From positions 38,721-102,720 of the forward strand of contig NZ_SRLD01000017.1 in assembly GCF_004745955.1 (NCBI RefSeq): a stretch of 64,000 bases of DNA, in the 5' to 3' direction. This DNA comes from Hymenobacter elongatus. GTDB lineage: Bacteria; Bacteroidota; Bacteroidia; Cytophagales; Hymenobacteraceae. The notes under the pieces were generated by a model. The model saw only the letters and a program-made list of their open reading frames with translations, did not search any database and was not told the origin of the DNA. Position numbers and translations under genes: made by a program. Each line of letters begins with the position of its first letter. The stretch's first letter is position 1. Of the stretch, positions 8,440 to 18,400 are shown in pieces.

Positions 8440-9213
8440 ATGTCCACCACCTCCACGACGCAGACGCTTCCTACCAACGCCTCCATCGAACGGCCTCGCT
8501 CCGGGACCTGGGATGGCGGCAACGAACCCTTCAAGGCTAGCTATGGCAAGCTGATGATGTGGTTCTTTCTGCTGTCGGATGCCTTCACGTTTGCTGCCTT
8601 CCTGACAACCTACGGGTTGATGCGCCATCGGCACTTAGCTTACACCGGCGACCACAAAGATTTTGTGTTCTCCAGTGCTTACTGGCCGATTCCGGACCAC
8701 GTTTTCAATTCTTTTCCCGGCCTGCATGGAGTAGATCTGCCCCTGGCTTTCGTGGCCTTGATGACGATGATCCTCATTTTTAGCTCCGTAACGATGGTGC
8801 TGGCCGTAGAAGCCGGCCACCGCATGGATAAGGCTGACGTGCAGAAATGGCTGCTCTGGACCTTGCTGTTTGGCGCCACATTCCTCAGCTGCCAGGCGTG
8901 GGAATGGTCCCACTTTATCCATGGCACCGACGCAGGTACTAAAATGCTGGATGGCACCATTTTTTATGGCGCCAATCTTCAGATGAATCAATACGGTCCG
9001 GTGCTGTTTGCCGACTTATTCTTCTTCATCACCGGCTTCCATGGAACACACGTATTCAGCGGTCTGGTTTTGCTCACGTATTGCTTCATTGCTACTACCA
9101 ACGGCACATTCGAGAAGCGGGGCCATTATGAGATGGTGGAGAAAGTAGGTCTGTACTGGCACTTCGTAGACTTGGTGTGGGTATTCGTATTCACCTTCTT
9201 CTACCTCGTCTGA
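8440..9213 (+). CDS. Cytochrome c oxidase subunit III (long paralogue)
   Basis: A 257-residue COX3-family protein with about five to six hydrophobic segments after a 35-residue soluble N-terminus. It has the typical 'FFITGFHGTHVFSGLVLL' loop-helix and ends in 'YWHFVDLVWVFVFTFFYLV', the conserved last helix of subunit III. A loop of about 40 residues (around 66-108) separates the first helices. It belongs with the neighbouring shorter subunit III and the downstream subunit IV in the oxidase assembly segment. Confidence 0.93.
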   Translation: MSTTSTTQTLPTNASIERPRSGTWDGGNEPFKASYGKLMMWFFLLSDAFTFAAFLTTYGLMRHRHLAYTGDHKDFVFSSAYWPIPDHVFNSFPGLHGVDLPLAFVALMTMILIFSSVTMVLAVEAGHRMDKADVQKWLLWTLLFGATFLSCQAWEWSHFIHGTDAGTKMLDGTIFYGANLQMNQYGPVLFADLFFFITGFHGTHVFSGLVLLTYCFIATTNGTFEKRGHYEMVEKVGLYWHFVDLVWVFVFTFFYLV

Positions 9214-9329
9214 TTCTTGGTTAGGAGCTGAGTCTCAACACGCACGAAGTAGGGACGTTCACGGTCCGGTTTCTTGCTCCTGTGCTCTCAGTTCTTACTT
9301 GTTAGTTCTCAATTCTTAATTCCCAAACA

Positions 9330-9671
9330 ATGGCTCATAACGCAACTGACCACACCCAGCCAACTGGGGAGATCCAAAAGCCGGTTACGGGCTGGATCTG
9401 GAAGACGTTCTTCGTTCTGGTCGGCATCACGGCCCTGGAATTCGCGGTTACGTTCATCATGGACCCCAGCACTTTCCGGAACTCCATTCTGATTATCCTC
9501 ACTATTTTCAAGGCCTTCTTCATCGTTGCTGAGTTCATGCACCTGAAGCATGAGACCAAAGGCTTGATCTGGACGATTATGATTCCGATGGCCTTGCTCA
9601 TCTGGCTGATGGTTGCTCTGATTACGGAGGGCTCTGCTATTGGAGAGGCTATCTTCAGCGCCTTCAAATAA
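9330..9671 (+). CDS. Cytochrome c oxidase subunit IV-like protein
   Basis: This 113-residue protein has a polar N-terminus of about 25 residues and three hydrophobic helices (about 28-49, 52-73 and 78-103), with the 'FKAFFIVAEFMHLKHE' segment typical of the small bacterial oxidase subunit IV family (COX4_pro/CyoD-like). It probably helps assemble or stabilise the oxidase. It is preceded by a 116-base gap without a visible terminator and is followed four bases later by the SCO-like gene, suggesting tight co-expression. Confidence 0.88.
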   Translation: MAHNATDHTQPTGEIQKPVTGWIWKTFFVLVGITALEFAVTFIMDPSTFRNSILIILTIFKAFFIVAEFMHLKHETKGLIWTIMIPMALLIWLMVALITEGSAIGEAIFSAFK

Positions 9672-9675
9672 ATCA

Positions 9676-10338
9676 ATGCGGCCCAAGCAAACCCTGTTTC
9701 TAGGCCTCATTCTGCTATTGCCGGTACTGGCGTTTTTGTTTCTCAAAACCTTCGGTACCAATCGTTTCGCGCTGCCGACTTACCTGCCCGAACGTGTCGA
9801 CTCGACACAAATAGGCGGGGAGTGGCAGCGCGATACTGTTTTTCATACCCTCGCCGACTTTCGCTTGCCGTCCCAATTGGGGCGGGTCGTGAGCCAGCAG
9901 GATCTGAATGGCGGGCTGTATGTGACCAGTTTCTTGTCCACTCCGTGCTCCGGCGCATGTCAGACTCTGAATAGCCAATTGATGCGTGTGCAGGAGAAAT
10001 TCCGCAGAGAGTCCCGCGTCAGGCTAGTTTCCTACACCACCGATTCGGTGGCGGTGCTGGCGCGCTATGCCGAGCAGTACGGGGCCATTGCCGGTAAATG
10101 GTTCTTCCTGACCGGTGACAAAACGGCGCTCTACCGGTTAGCTACTCAGGAGTATCGTTTGCCCACGCCTGCAGGGGCCACACCCGGACTGGTACAAAGT
10201 CAGAACCTGTTTCTGGTGGACCGAGAGAAGCGGGTGCGGGGAATTTACGACGGCACGAAAGTGCGCGAGGTAAACCGCCTCATCACCGAAATCAGTGTTT
10301 TGCTCTACAACTATGACCACGACAAACCCAGTCGTTGA
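9676..10338 (+). CDS. SCO1/SenC-family protein lacking the usual copper-ligand histidine
   Basis: The 220-residue protein has an N-terminal anchor (residues 6-24) and a thioredoxin-like domain with the CxxxC motif CSGAC at residues 91-95. SCO proteins deliver copper to the CuA site of subunit II or act as thiol reductases there. The segment that normally reads HSxxFxLVD aligns with QSQNLFLVD at 174-182, so the third copper ligand appears to be Gln. That suggests a redox or altered-metal role, although another residue could compensate. The ATG at 9676 is preferred over an upstream one that lies within the preceding gene. The end overlaps the DUF420 gene by 26 bases. Confidence 0.85.
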   Translation: MRPKQTLFLGLILLLPVLAFLFLKTFGTNRFALPTYLPERVDSTQIGGEWQRDTVFHTLADFRLPSQLGRVVSQQDLNGGLYVTSFLSTPCSGACQTLNSQLMRVQEKFRRESRVRLVSYTTDSVAVLARYAEQYGAIAGKWFFLTGDKTALYRLATQEYRLPTPAGATPGLVQSQNLFLVDREKRVRGIYDGTKVREVNRLITEISVLLYNYDHDKPSR

Positions 10339-10867
10339 CCCTGGCAACAGCGCCAGACTCAAGATCATCATGCTCGTTCTGGCGGCGGTAGTTCCGCTGC
10401 TGGTGGCCATTTTGCACTACTTCCCCAGCAGTTTCCAGATTCCGGGTGCGCAGGTGAAGTTTTTACCCGCGTTGAATGCGGTGTTGAATTCCCTGACTGC
10501 TGTATGTCTGCTGCTGGGCTACTACTTCATTCGTCAGAAGCAGGTGCTGCGCCACCGCGCCATGATGGGCACCGCATTTTTGTTGGGTTCCCTGTTCCTG
10601 GTGTCGTATGTGGTCTACCACTCCCAGGTTGAATCCACCAAGTTCGGGGGCGAAGGCCTGATCCGAAGCGTATACTACTTCATTCTGTTGACCCACATTG
10701 CGCTGGCTGCTATTACGGTAGGCTTGGTGCTGTTTACGCTCTACTTTGCCCTTACCCAGCAGTTTGCCAAGCACCGGCGCATTGCCCGCTGGACCTTTCC
10801 CGTCTGGCTCTACGTATCGGTTACGGGTGTTATCGTGTACTTCATGATTTCTCCGTATTACACCTGA
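10313..10867 (+). CDS. DUF420 membrane protein
   Basis: A 184-residue protein with five hydrophobic segments beginning near residue 17. The histidine-bearing stretches 'RQKQVLRHRAMMGTAFLLG' and 'LLTHIALAAITVGLVLFTLY' and the closing 'HRRIARWTFPVWLYVSVTGV' fit DUF420, a family found next to oxidase and SCO genes and sometimes annotated CtaM-like. Its job is likely oxidase maturation, inferred from context. The start at 10313 lies inside the SCO-like gene (26-base overlap), which implies translational coupling. Confidence 0.88.
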   Translation: MTTTNPVVDPGNSARLKIIMLVLAAVVPLLVAILHYFPSSFQIPGAQVKFLPALNAVLNSLTAVCLLLGYYFIRQKQVLRHRAMMGTAFLLGSLFLVSYVVYHSQVESTKFGGEGLIRSVYYFILLTHIALAAITVGLVLFTLYFALTQQFAKHRRIARWTFPVWLYVSVTGVIVYFMISPYYT

Positions 10868-10907
10868 GCTACGGAAACTATTCCGCGCGTAACGGGTTAG
10901 AAAAGAG

Positions 10908-11153
10908 ATGAGAAAGACTGTAGAAACCGGACTGTTTGCGTTGTTTCTGAGTGTGCTGCTGAGCTTGGCTCCGCTAGCTACCCAGGCCCAATGCACCATG
11001 TGTAAAACGCAGGTGGAGTCGGCCCGCACTGAGAAGGACTCGTATGACACCTCGGGGCTGAACAAAGGCATCGTGTACCTGATGACCATTCCGTACCTGC
11101 TGATCGGAACGGTGGGGTACTTTTGGTACCGCAACAGCCACAAAAAGAAATAG
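10908..11153 (+). CDS. Small membrane protein with a CxxC motif in the oxidase cluster
   Basis: I do not recognise this 81-residue protein. It has an N-terminal hydrophobic signal (about residues 8-27) that ends in ATQAQ, immediately followed by CTMC (residues 29-32), a polar stretch, a transmembrane segment (about 52-70) and a Lys-rich C-terminus. If the signal is cleaved, the CTMC pair would lie at the mature N-terminus outside the membrane. The pair could bind copper or act as a dithiol. Its stop codon overlaps the next start by one base (TAGTG). The position between DUF420 and DUF983 suggests a role in oxidase maturation, which is inference. Confidence 0.75.
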   Translation: MRKTVETGLFALFLSVLLSLAPLATQAQCTMCKTQVESARTEKDSYDTSGLNKGIVYLMTIPYLLIGTVGYFWYRNSHKKK

Positions 11154-11533
11154 TGGCCGAACCCTCGTCCACGGGATGGGCCCTGCTGAATCTGAAGTGT
11201 CCGCGGTGCCACCGCGGACCTTTGTTTAAGTACTCAGCCCTAAGTCTATCCAAATTCGATGACATGTACGAAACCTGCTCGGAGTGCGGCCAGCACTACG
11301 AGCCCGAGGTGGGTTTTTACTGGGGAGCCATGTATATCAGCTACGGGTTTTCCGTGGGCATCGTGGTGATAGTAGGTGTATTGCTGTATTACTTGGCCCA
11401 CGATCCGGCGGTTTGGGTGTACGTAACGACGGTAGCGGTGACGGTACTGCTGCTCACACCCTTGCTGTTTCGCTATGCCAGGGCCGTGATGCTGTATTTT
11501 TTCGGCGGAATCAGGTATCAGCCGGAGCGTTGA
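11153..11533 (+). CDS. DUF983 zinc-ribbon membrane protein
   Basis: A 126-residue protein with two CxxC pairs (CPRC near residue 15 and CSEC near residue 42) that form a likely zinc ribbon, followed by two transmembrane segments (about 61-82 and 86-108). This is the DUF983 family, which commonly sits beside cytochrome oxidase assembly genes. I chose the GTG at 11153, which overlaps the TAG of the preceding gene, over the ATG at 11123, because homologues begin shortly before the first CxxC and the GTG gives tight coupling. It is the last gene before a terminator at 11577. Confidence 0.85.
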   Translation: MAEPSSTGWALLNLKCPRCHRGPLFKYSALSLSKFDDMYETCSECGQHYEPEVGFYWGAMYISYGFSVGIVVIVGVLLYYLAHDPAVWVYVTTVAVTVLLLTPLLFRYARAVMLYFFGGIRYQPER

Positions 11534-11576
11534 AGATAAGCCCGACGCAAGGCTAGGGCAGAGGCTAAAAATAGGA

Positions 11577-11603
11577 AATGCCGCCGTTTGGCGGCATTTT
11601 TGT
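11577..11603 (+). terminator. Terminator ending the oxidase assembly operon
   Basis: A nine-base stem (11577-11585 with 11590-11598) with a four-base loop is followed by a T-rich tract, 43 bases after the DUF983 stop. Confidence 0.85.
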
Positions 11604-11657
11604 TTGGGCCATACCCCACATTACGGCCGCCTTACCGGGGCCTAGTTTATTCTGCTA

Positions 11658-14600
11658 TTGAAATCGTTCCGATTTTCCCCATTTGTCCTGCTGCTGGTCG
11701 CTGCCCTGTGTTTCGTGGGCGCGTTTCTGAGCAACCGTTTTGGGACCCGGGGCTCCGATGTGCTGGTGCACACCGATGTGGTGCGCCTACAAAATCTAAT
11801 TGAAGGGGCCGAGCGTATTGCGCAGCGTGACGCGGCGGAGGTAGCGCGGCAGCTGCAAAGCGGGGAGTTGAATTTTGGTACCCTGGTGGGCCATACTACC
11901 TACCCGTGCTTCGTGTTTCGGGGCGATAAGCTCCTGTATTGGTCGGACCACACGACCCGGCCGGAACCGGAGAATGCCGGCCAGAACTTCCGCGAGAAGC
12001 TCGTGGAAATGAAGTTTGGCTACTATCTGGCGCTGAGTCAGCCCGCCGGGCCATATGTAGTGCTGACGTATGTGCCGCTGGAAAAACGCTACGGTATCAG
12101 CAACCGCTACTTGCGGGAAGGAGCGGAAAAAGCGCTGTTTCGGGAGCTGAATGTGCGCATTATGGCCAATATGCCGGGCTCCCGTCTGCCGTGGCTGCGT
12201 TCGGCGGAAGGCAAATACCTTTTCTCAGTTGAGAGTCTGCAGCCCAATCCTATTGCCGGCAAGTATCTGCTGCTGGCCTTTCTGGCGTTGGGCACGGTGC
12301 TGTACGTGCTGGGGTGGCTGCTGCTGACCAGGCGCTGGTTGGAAGAAGGCCGGATTGTGGCGGGCGCGGCTAGCGTCGTCGTGCCGCTGGCGGCGTACCG
12401 GGCGGCACTGCTTTACCTGGGGCTGCCATTCTCCGTGGTCGAGCTGCCCTTATTCGACCCGCGGGTGTACGCCGCGTCCTGGCTGTCGCCTTCCCTGGGC
12501 GACCTGCTGATTAATGCCCTGTTGCTGATGCTGACGGCGTACTATGCGCTGCTGCTGTTTCGACGGTACGGAATAGTACGGCAAGTGCGCCAGATTCAGA
12601 GTCTGGCCGGCCGGACGGCTATTGGAGTCATAGCCGTTTTTGCTTTCCTGGGGATGCTGGAGCTGCTATTTCAGTTTTACTCCAATAGCTTCAATAACTC
12701 GCAGCTCGTTCTGGACATCACCCAGAATATCCAGATTTCCGGGTTTAAGCTGCTCCTGTGCTTGGCCATCGTGCTGCACACGGGCAGCTACTTGGTCGGG
12801 TTCTATATTCTTTCCCAGCTGTTCATTACCATCGGGCGGCCCTCGACCAAGCAGGCGGGGGTATTCCTGCTGGCCGCATCAACCCTGGTTTTTTTGCCTA
12901 CCGGGGTCGTGCTGGGCGAATCACATGCGGTGTTGCTAGGGCTGACGCTGCTCTTCTTTTTGGTAGTGCGCATTACGGGGCTGAAGCAGATTGCTGCCAT
13001 CATGCCCTACCAGATCTACCTTTTTATTTTCCTGATGCTCGGCATTAGCTCGGCCGTAGGAGCCTTGGCCCTGTACGAGCATTTTGACCGCCAGCTGGTA
13101 TTGACCAAGCAAAAAATAGCGGGTAATCTGCTGGTCGACAACGATCTGCAGGGCGAGTACCTGCTGGCGGAGCGCACCCGCGAAATGGCCGCCGACCCCT
13201 TGATTCGGTCGATGCTGGCCAGCCCTTTCTCCAATCAGGATGTGGTGCGGCAGAAGATCGTGAAGTACTATCTGCGCGACTATTTCGATAAGTACGAAGT
13301 GCTCGTAACGCTGTTTGATCCGACGGGTAAGCCCATTCAGGAGGCAAAAGCCACATCTACACTAGCCCCGTTGCGCCGCCAGCTGCTGCGCACGGCCCTG
13401 CCCACCGACCAGCCCAACGTCTACCTGATTCGCAACCCTAGCTCGTTCAGTACGCGGCGCTACGTGGCCTTCGTGGCCGTGCCCAGCCCGCGCGGGGGCG
13501 TGAGTACGGTGCTGCTGGAGCTGTCGTTGAAAAAGCTCACGGCCTACAGCGTAGTGCCGGAGCTGCTGGTCGACCAGAAGTTTTTCCAGCCCAGCCTGGG
13601 GCCCCGAGTTGAGCTACGCTGGTTTCGAGCACGGCCGGCTGGTGTACAACGAAGGAGATTTTGACTACGGAAATCAACTCTCGCTGCAGCAGCTGCAGGA
13701 CCCGCGGCTGTACAGCACCGGCCTGTCCGTGAATGGCTTTCACCACCTGGCTGTGCGCGGGCCACAAAACCGGACGGCGGTGGTTACGACGGCTACCTAC
13801 TCCTTCACCGACTGGCTGGCGAACTTCTCGTTTCTGTTTCTGCTACACACCTTTTTCTGGCTTCTGGCCATTGGTATCTACATGCTGGCGCGGGGGCGCT
13901 ATTTCGAAGCCTTTCGCACCAATTTCAGCACCAAGATTCAACTGTTCCTCAACTTCGGTATTCTGGTACCGCTCATTGTGGTCAGTATTGCCACCGCCAG
14001 CCAGGTGACCAACTTTTACAAGCGCGACCTGCTGCGCACCTACGAGCGGCGGGGCGAGGCTGTGCAGGCAAACCTGCTGAAAAACCGGGCCGTACTGGCC
14101 GATTCGGCGAGCCGCACCGCCCTTATCGATCTGGCCGAAAACGTATCGAGTCTTACTGAAACCGACCTGAACCTGTATAACGCGCAGGGCCAGCTGCTGG
14201 TGAGCAGCCAGCCGCTTATTTTCGAGTCGGGCCTGCTGGGGCCGCTGATGAACCCGCAAGCTGCCGCCGCCCTGGCTGAGCAGGCCCAGCCCCGGGTGTT
14301 GCTGACGGAACGGGCCGGCTCCCTGTCGTTCAACTCCCTCTACCTGCCCCTGCGCACGACCATGGGGCCGGAGCGCGCCAGCGTGGTGGTGGGCTACGTG
14401 GGTATTCCCTTTTTCGACTCGGAAAAAGAGCTGGACAACAAGCTTATCGAGCTGATATCGACCATTCTGAACATCTTCACGGTGATGTTTATCCTTTTTT
14501 TGATCCTGACTTTCATTGCGTCGCGGCTGCTGACGTCGCCGTTAAAGGTGCTGACCGAGAAGTTGAAGCACACCACGCTCACGGGCCAGAATGAGATGCT

Positions 14601-15390
14601 GGCCTACGAGTCGTCGGATGAAATAGGGCTGCTGGTGCGCGAGTACAATGCCATGCTGCTGAAGCTGGAGGAAAGCAAGCAGGAATTGGCCACCCAGGAA
14701 AAAGAAGCCGCCTGGCGCGAAATGGCCCGGCAGGTGGCCCACGAAATAAAGAATCCGCTGACGCCGATGAAGCTCTCGTTGCAGTTTCTGCAGAAAGCCA
14801 TAGCCGAAAACCGCCCCAACACGGAGGAGCTTATCAGCCGAATTTCCCAGACCCTGATTACGCAGGTCGACGTGCTGAGCGACATTGCCACCTCGTTCAG
14901 CAACTTCACCAACCTGCCCGCCATGCGCCCCGAGCGGCTGGACGTGGCCTCCATTTTGCGCCGGTGCGTGGGGCTGCACCAAGGTGGGGCCCGGGGCGGT
15001 AGCATTCAGCTGGCCCTGCCTGCCGCCGCCGAAGCAGAGCAGTACCAGGTCTTTGCCGACGAAAATCTGCTGGTTCGCACGTTCAATAACTTGCTCATCA
15101 ACGCGCTGCAGGCGGTGCCGGAAAGCCGCAAGCCGCTGATTACGGCCCGCCTGGAGGCGTATGGCGACGACCGGGTGCGGGTCTGTATTCAGGACAACGG
15201 CGCGGGCATCCCGGAAAACGTGCGCGACAAAGTGTTTGTGCCCAACTTTACGACCAAAGAATCGGGCTCGGGTATCGGGCTGGCCGTGGCGCGGCGCGGC
15301 ATCGAAAGCGCCGGCGGCAAAATCTGGTTTGAAACGCAGGAGAGTGTCGGCACCATGTTCTGCATAGAACTGCCGCTGGCTCCAGCCTAG
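11658..15390 (+). pseudogene. Large NtrY-like membrane sensor histidine kinase, interrupted by a +1 frameshift
   Basis: Two overlapping reading frames, 11658-13664 and 13609-15390, together make one sensor kinase. The first half has an N-terminal anchor, an extracytoplasmic domain and a run of membrane helices. The second half has a helix, another sensor region, a HAMP linker, the phosphoacceptor motif VAHEIKNPLTPMKLS and an ATPase domain (N box NNLLINAL, G boxes DNGAGIP and GSGIGLAVA). Dropping one base from the GGGGCCCC run at 13598-13605 joins them as QPSLGP-ELSYAGF, giving about 1243 residues with His near 1028. That length fits the large Bacteroidota kinases of this type. The 5' start is TTG at 11658. 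The frameshift may be a real mutation or a sequencing error; I cannot tell which. Confidence 0.82.
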
Positions 15391-15487
15391 ACTTTTGTGT
15401 CGGCAGCAGCTTCAGGCACGAAAGAACCCACAGTATGCGTTGTGGAGCCAAGCCGCCGCCCGTCGACTACTCTCTGTTTTTGCCCGA

Positions 15488-18400
15488 ATGATCAGCAGCA
15501 ATACGCTTAACATCCTGCGCATTTGCCTGCTGCTGCTGGGGCTGTTGGGGCCGTGCGTGGTCCGGGCCCAACAGCAGCGCGAGGTCCCTTCGTCGCGGCG
15601 CTGCCGGTGGGTGCGCCTCACGCCGGGCCGCGATACCACCCGCTTTGCCCTCACCGATTCGGTGACCATCGTGCCCTCGTCGGTGAGCGTGCTGGGCCGG
15701 TCGGTGGCCTACGACCCGCGCACCGACCGCTACCAGCTTGTGCGGCCGGCCCCGGTGGCTGATTCAGCTGCTGCCCTAGCCGATTCGGTGCTGGTATGCT
15801 ACCGGGTGCTGCCGCTGCGACTTACAGCTCCGCGCTTCCGGCGGCCGCGCGGCCTGATGGACAGCGTGAGCTTCGGGCGGCGGCCGTTCGGCTACGACGA
15901 CTTTGCCGTGAAAGAGCAGATTCTTAATACGCCCGGCATCAGCAAAACCGGCAATCTTTCGCGGGGCGTCTCCTTTGGCAACACCCAGAACGTGTTTGTC
16001 AACTCTTCGCTCAACCTGCAGCTCGACGGCAAGCTCACGGATGATATCACGCTGACGGCCGCTATTTCCGACCAGAGCGTGCCGTTTCAGCCCGAAGGCA
16101 ACACCCAGCAGCTCCAGGAATTCGACCGGCTCTATATAACTCTCACGCATCCGCGCTGGAACCTGACGGCCGGCGACGTGGTGCTGCGCAACAAGCCCGA
16201 TTATTTCCTGCGCTTCTACAAAAACGTGCAGGGCGCGGCCGTTGAGGCTAATCTGGGGGCAAAACCCGGCCGCCGAAGCAACACGGCCGCAGCGGCGGGC
16301 GTGGCCAAAGGCAAGTTTGCCTCCATCGACATTGCGCCCATCGAGAACGTGCAGGGCCCCTATCGGCTGCGGGGGCCCAACGGCGAGCAGTTCATCATTG
16401 TGCTGGCCAACTCCGAGCGGGTGTACCTCGATGGCCGGCTGATGACGCGCGGCTTCGACTTCGACTACGTTATCGACTACAACCAAGCGGAAGTGACGTT
16501 TTCGCCCCAGCACCTGATTACCCGTAATTCGCGCATCAAGATTGATTTTGAGTATTCCGATTTCAACTACGCCCGCTCGCTCTACCAGCTGAGCCACTAC
16601 CAGGAGCTGGGCAAGCTGAGCGTGCACGCCAACTACTACCGCGAAGCCGACAACCCCGACAACTCGCCCAACCTCAGCCTGAAGGACAACGAGCGGACGA
16701 TTCTGCAAAACGTGAGTGAGAATGTGAGCCAAGTGAGCACGCCCGGCGCCGACTCGGTGCAGTACGACCGGCGGCAGGTGCAGTACAATCGTATCGTCAG
16801 CCTGGACCCCGTAACCCAGCAACCCACGGTCGTCTTTACCTACCCGCCCGACTCAACCCGGGGCGTGTACACGGTGCGCTTCACCGATAAAGGCGCGGGC
16901 CTGGGCAGCTACAACCTAAGTGCCCGCTTCACCAATGCCAACGGCCGCGTGTACGAATACGTGGGCCCGGGCAGAGGCCGCTACCTCGATGAGCGGCTCT
17001 TGCCCACGCCCTTGGAGAAGCAGATGATTTCGGTGGGGGTCAGCTACCGGCTCGACTCGACTACCACCGTTTTCGTGGACGTGGCTTCCACGGAGCTGGA
17101 CCTCAACCGATTTTCGCCCACTACCGATAAAGGCCAGGCCGTGCGCGTAGGCTACGCGGTGCAGGATAAAGTGCTGGTGCTGCCGGTTCTCAAAGCCTAC
17201 AAGTTTCGCAGCGCCCTGGACTACGAGTATACCAGCCACCGCTTTGCGCCCATCGACCGGTACCGCGACATTGAGTTTGACCGCAACTGGAGCACGACCA
17301 GCACGGTGCAGGGCAACGCCACGCGCCGGGTGGCCCGGGAAGACAACGTGCTCAACTTCTCGGTAGGAGCCATAAAGGACCTCAACAACGTCATCAACTA
17401 CCGCGTGACGCGGCGCTACCGGGCCGGGGAGGTGAACGGGATTCAGAACTGGCTGGATGTGGCCCAGAAAATCGGGGATGTGGAGCTGCGTACGGGCTTA
17501 TTTCTGCTCTTCACCGACGCGGGCCGGTTCCGCTCGCAGTGGGCGCGCGGCGAAGCTACGGCCCGCTATGCCCGCGGTACCATCATTCCGGGCTACGCGT
17601 ACCGATTCGACAAGAACCGCGTGGCCCTGCCCGGCGGCGACTCGCTGAGCTCGGCTAATTATTTCGACGAGCATAACGTGTTCGTGCAAAGCCAGGACAG
17701 CGCCAAAACCCGCTTCCGCTTCGACTACACCTACCGCCGCGACCAGACGCCGCTGCTCAATGAGCTGCGCACCCGGGGGCAGGCCCAGACCTGGCAGGGC
17801 ACGCTGGCCAGCCGCATTGGCAAAAATCAGGACCTTAATCTGCTGGCTACTTACCGCGACCTATCGGCCCGCGACAGTGCCCGCCAGAGCACCGTGCTGG
17901 GCAAAATTGACTGGAACGCGTCGTTTCTGCAGAACGTGCTGCGCTCCGAAATGGGCTATAGCGTGGCTACGGGCCGGGAGCTGAAGCGCGACTTCTCGTT
18001 TTTGCCGGTCGCGGCCGGCCAGGGGCAGGGCACGCACTACTACCAGGACACCAACGGGGACGGCCGGCAGCAGAAAGACGAGTTCTTTGAGGCCCAAACG
18101 CCCGACGCGCAGTTTCGCACCTACATCAAGGTGTTTTTGCCCACCGACGACTACATCGTGGCCTTCACCAACCGCTTCAGCTACCGGCTCACGACGAGCG
18201 CGCCACGCCAGTGGCGTGACCAAACGGGCCTGCGCAGCCTGCTGGCCCGGTTTTCCACCGTCAGCAGCGTCACCCTCGACCGACGCACGATCGACAAAGA
18301 CCTGAGCTCCCGGCTCAATCCCTTCGCCTTCCAGACCGCCGACACGCTGCTGCTCTCCCTGAACAAGCTGCTGCGCAATACGCTGTATTTCAACCGCTCC

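Noticed and set aside
11153..11533. An alternative ATG start at 11123 for DUF983
   Set aside because: It would put ten extra residues inside the preceding gene. The GTG overlapping the TAG gives a family-typical N-terminus.
15776..16822. A 348-residue minus-strand frame inside the barrel-protein gene
   Set aside because: It is low in typical protein composition and antisense to a signal-peptide-bearing gene; high-GC bias keeps such frames open.
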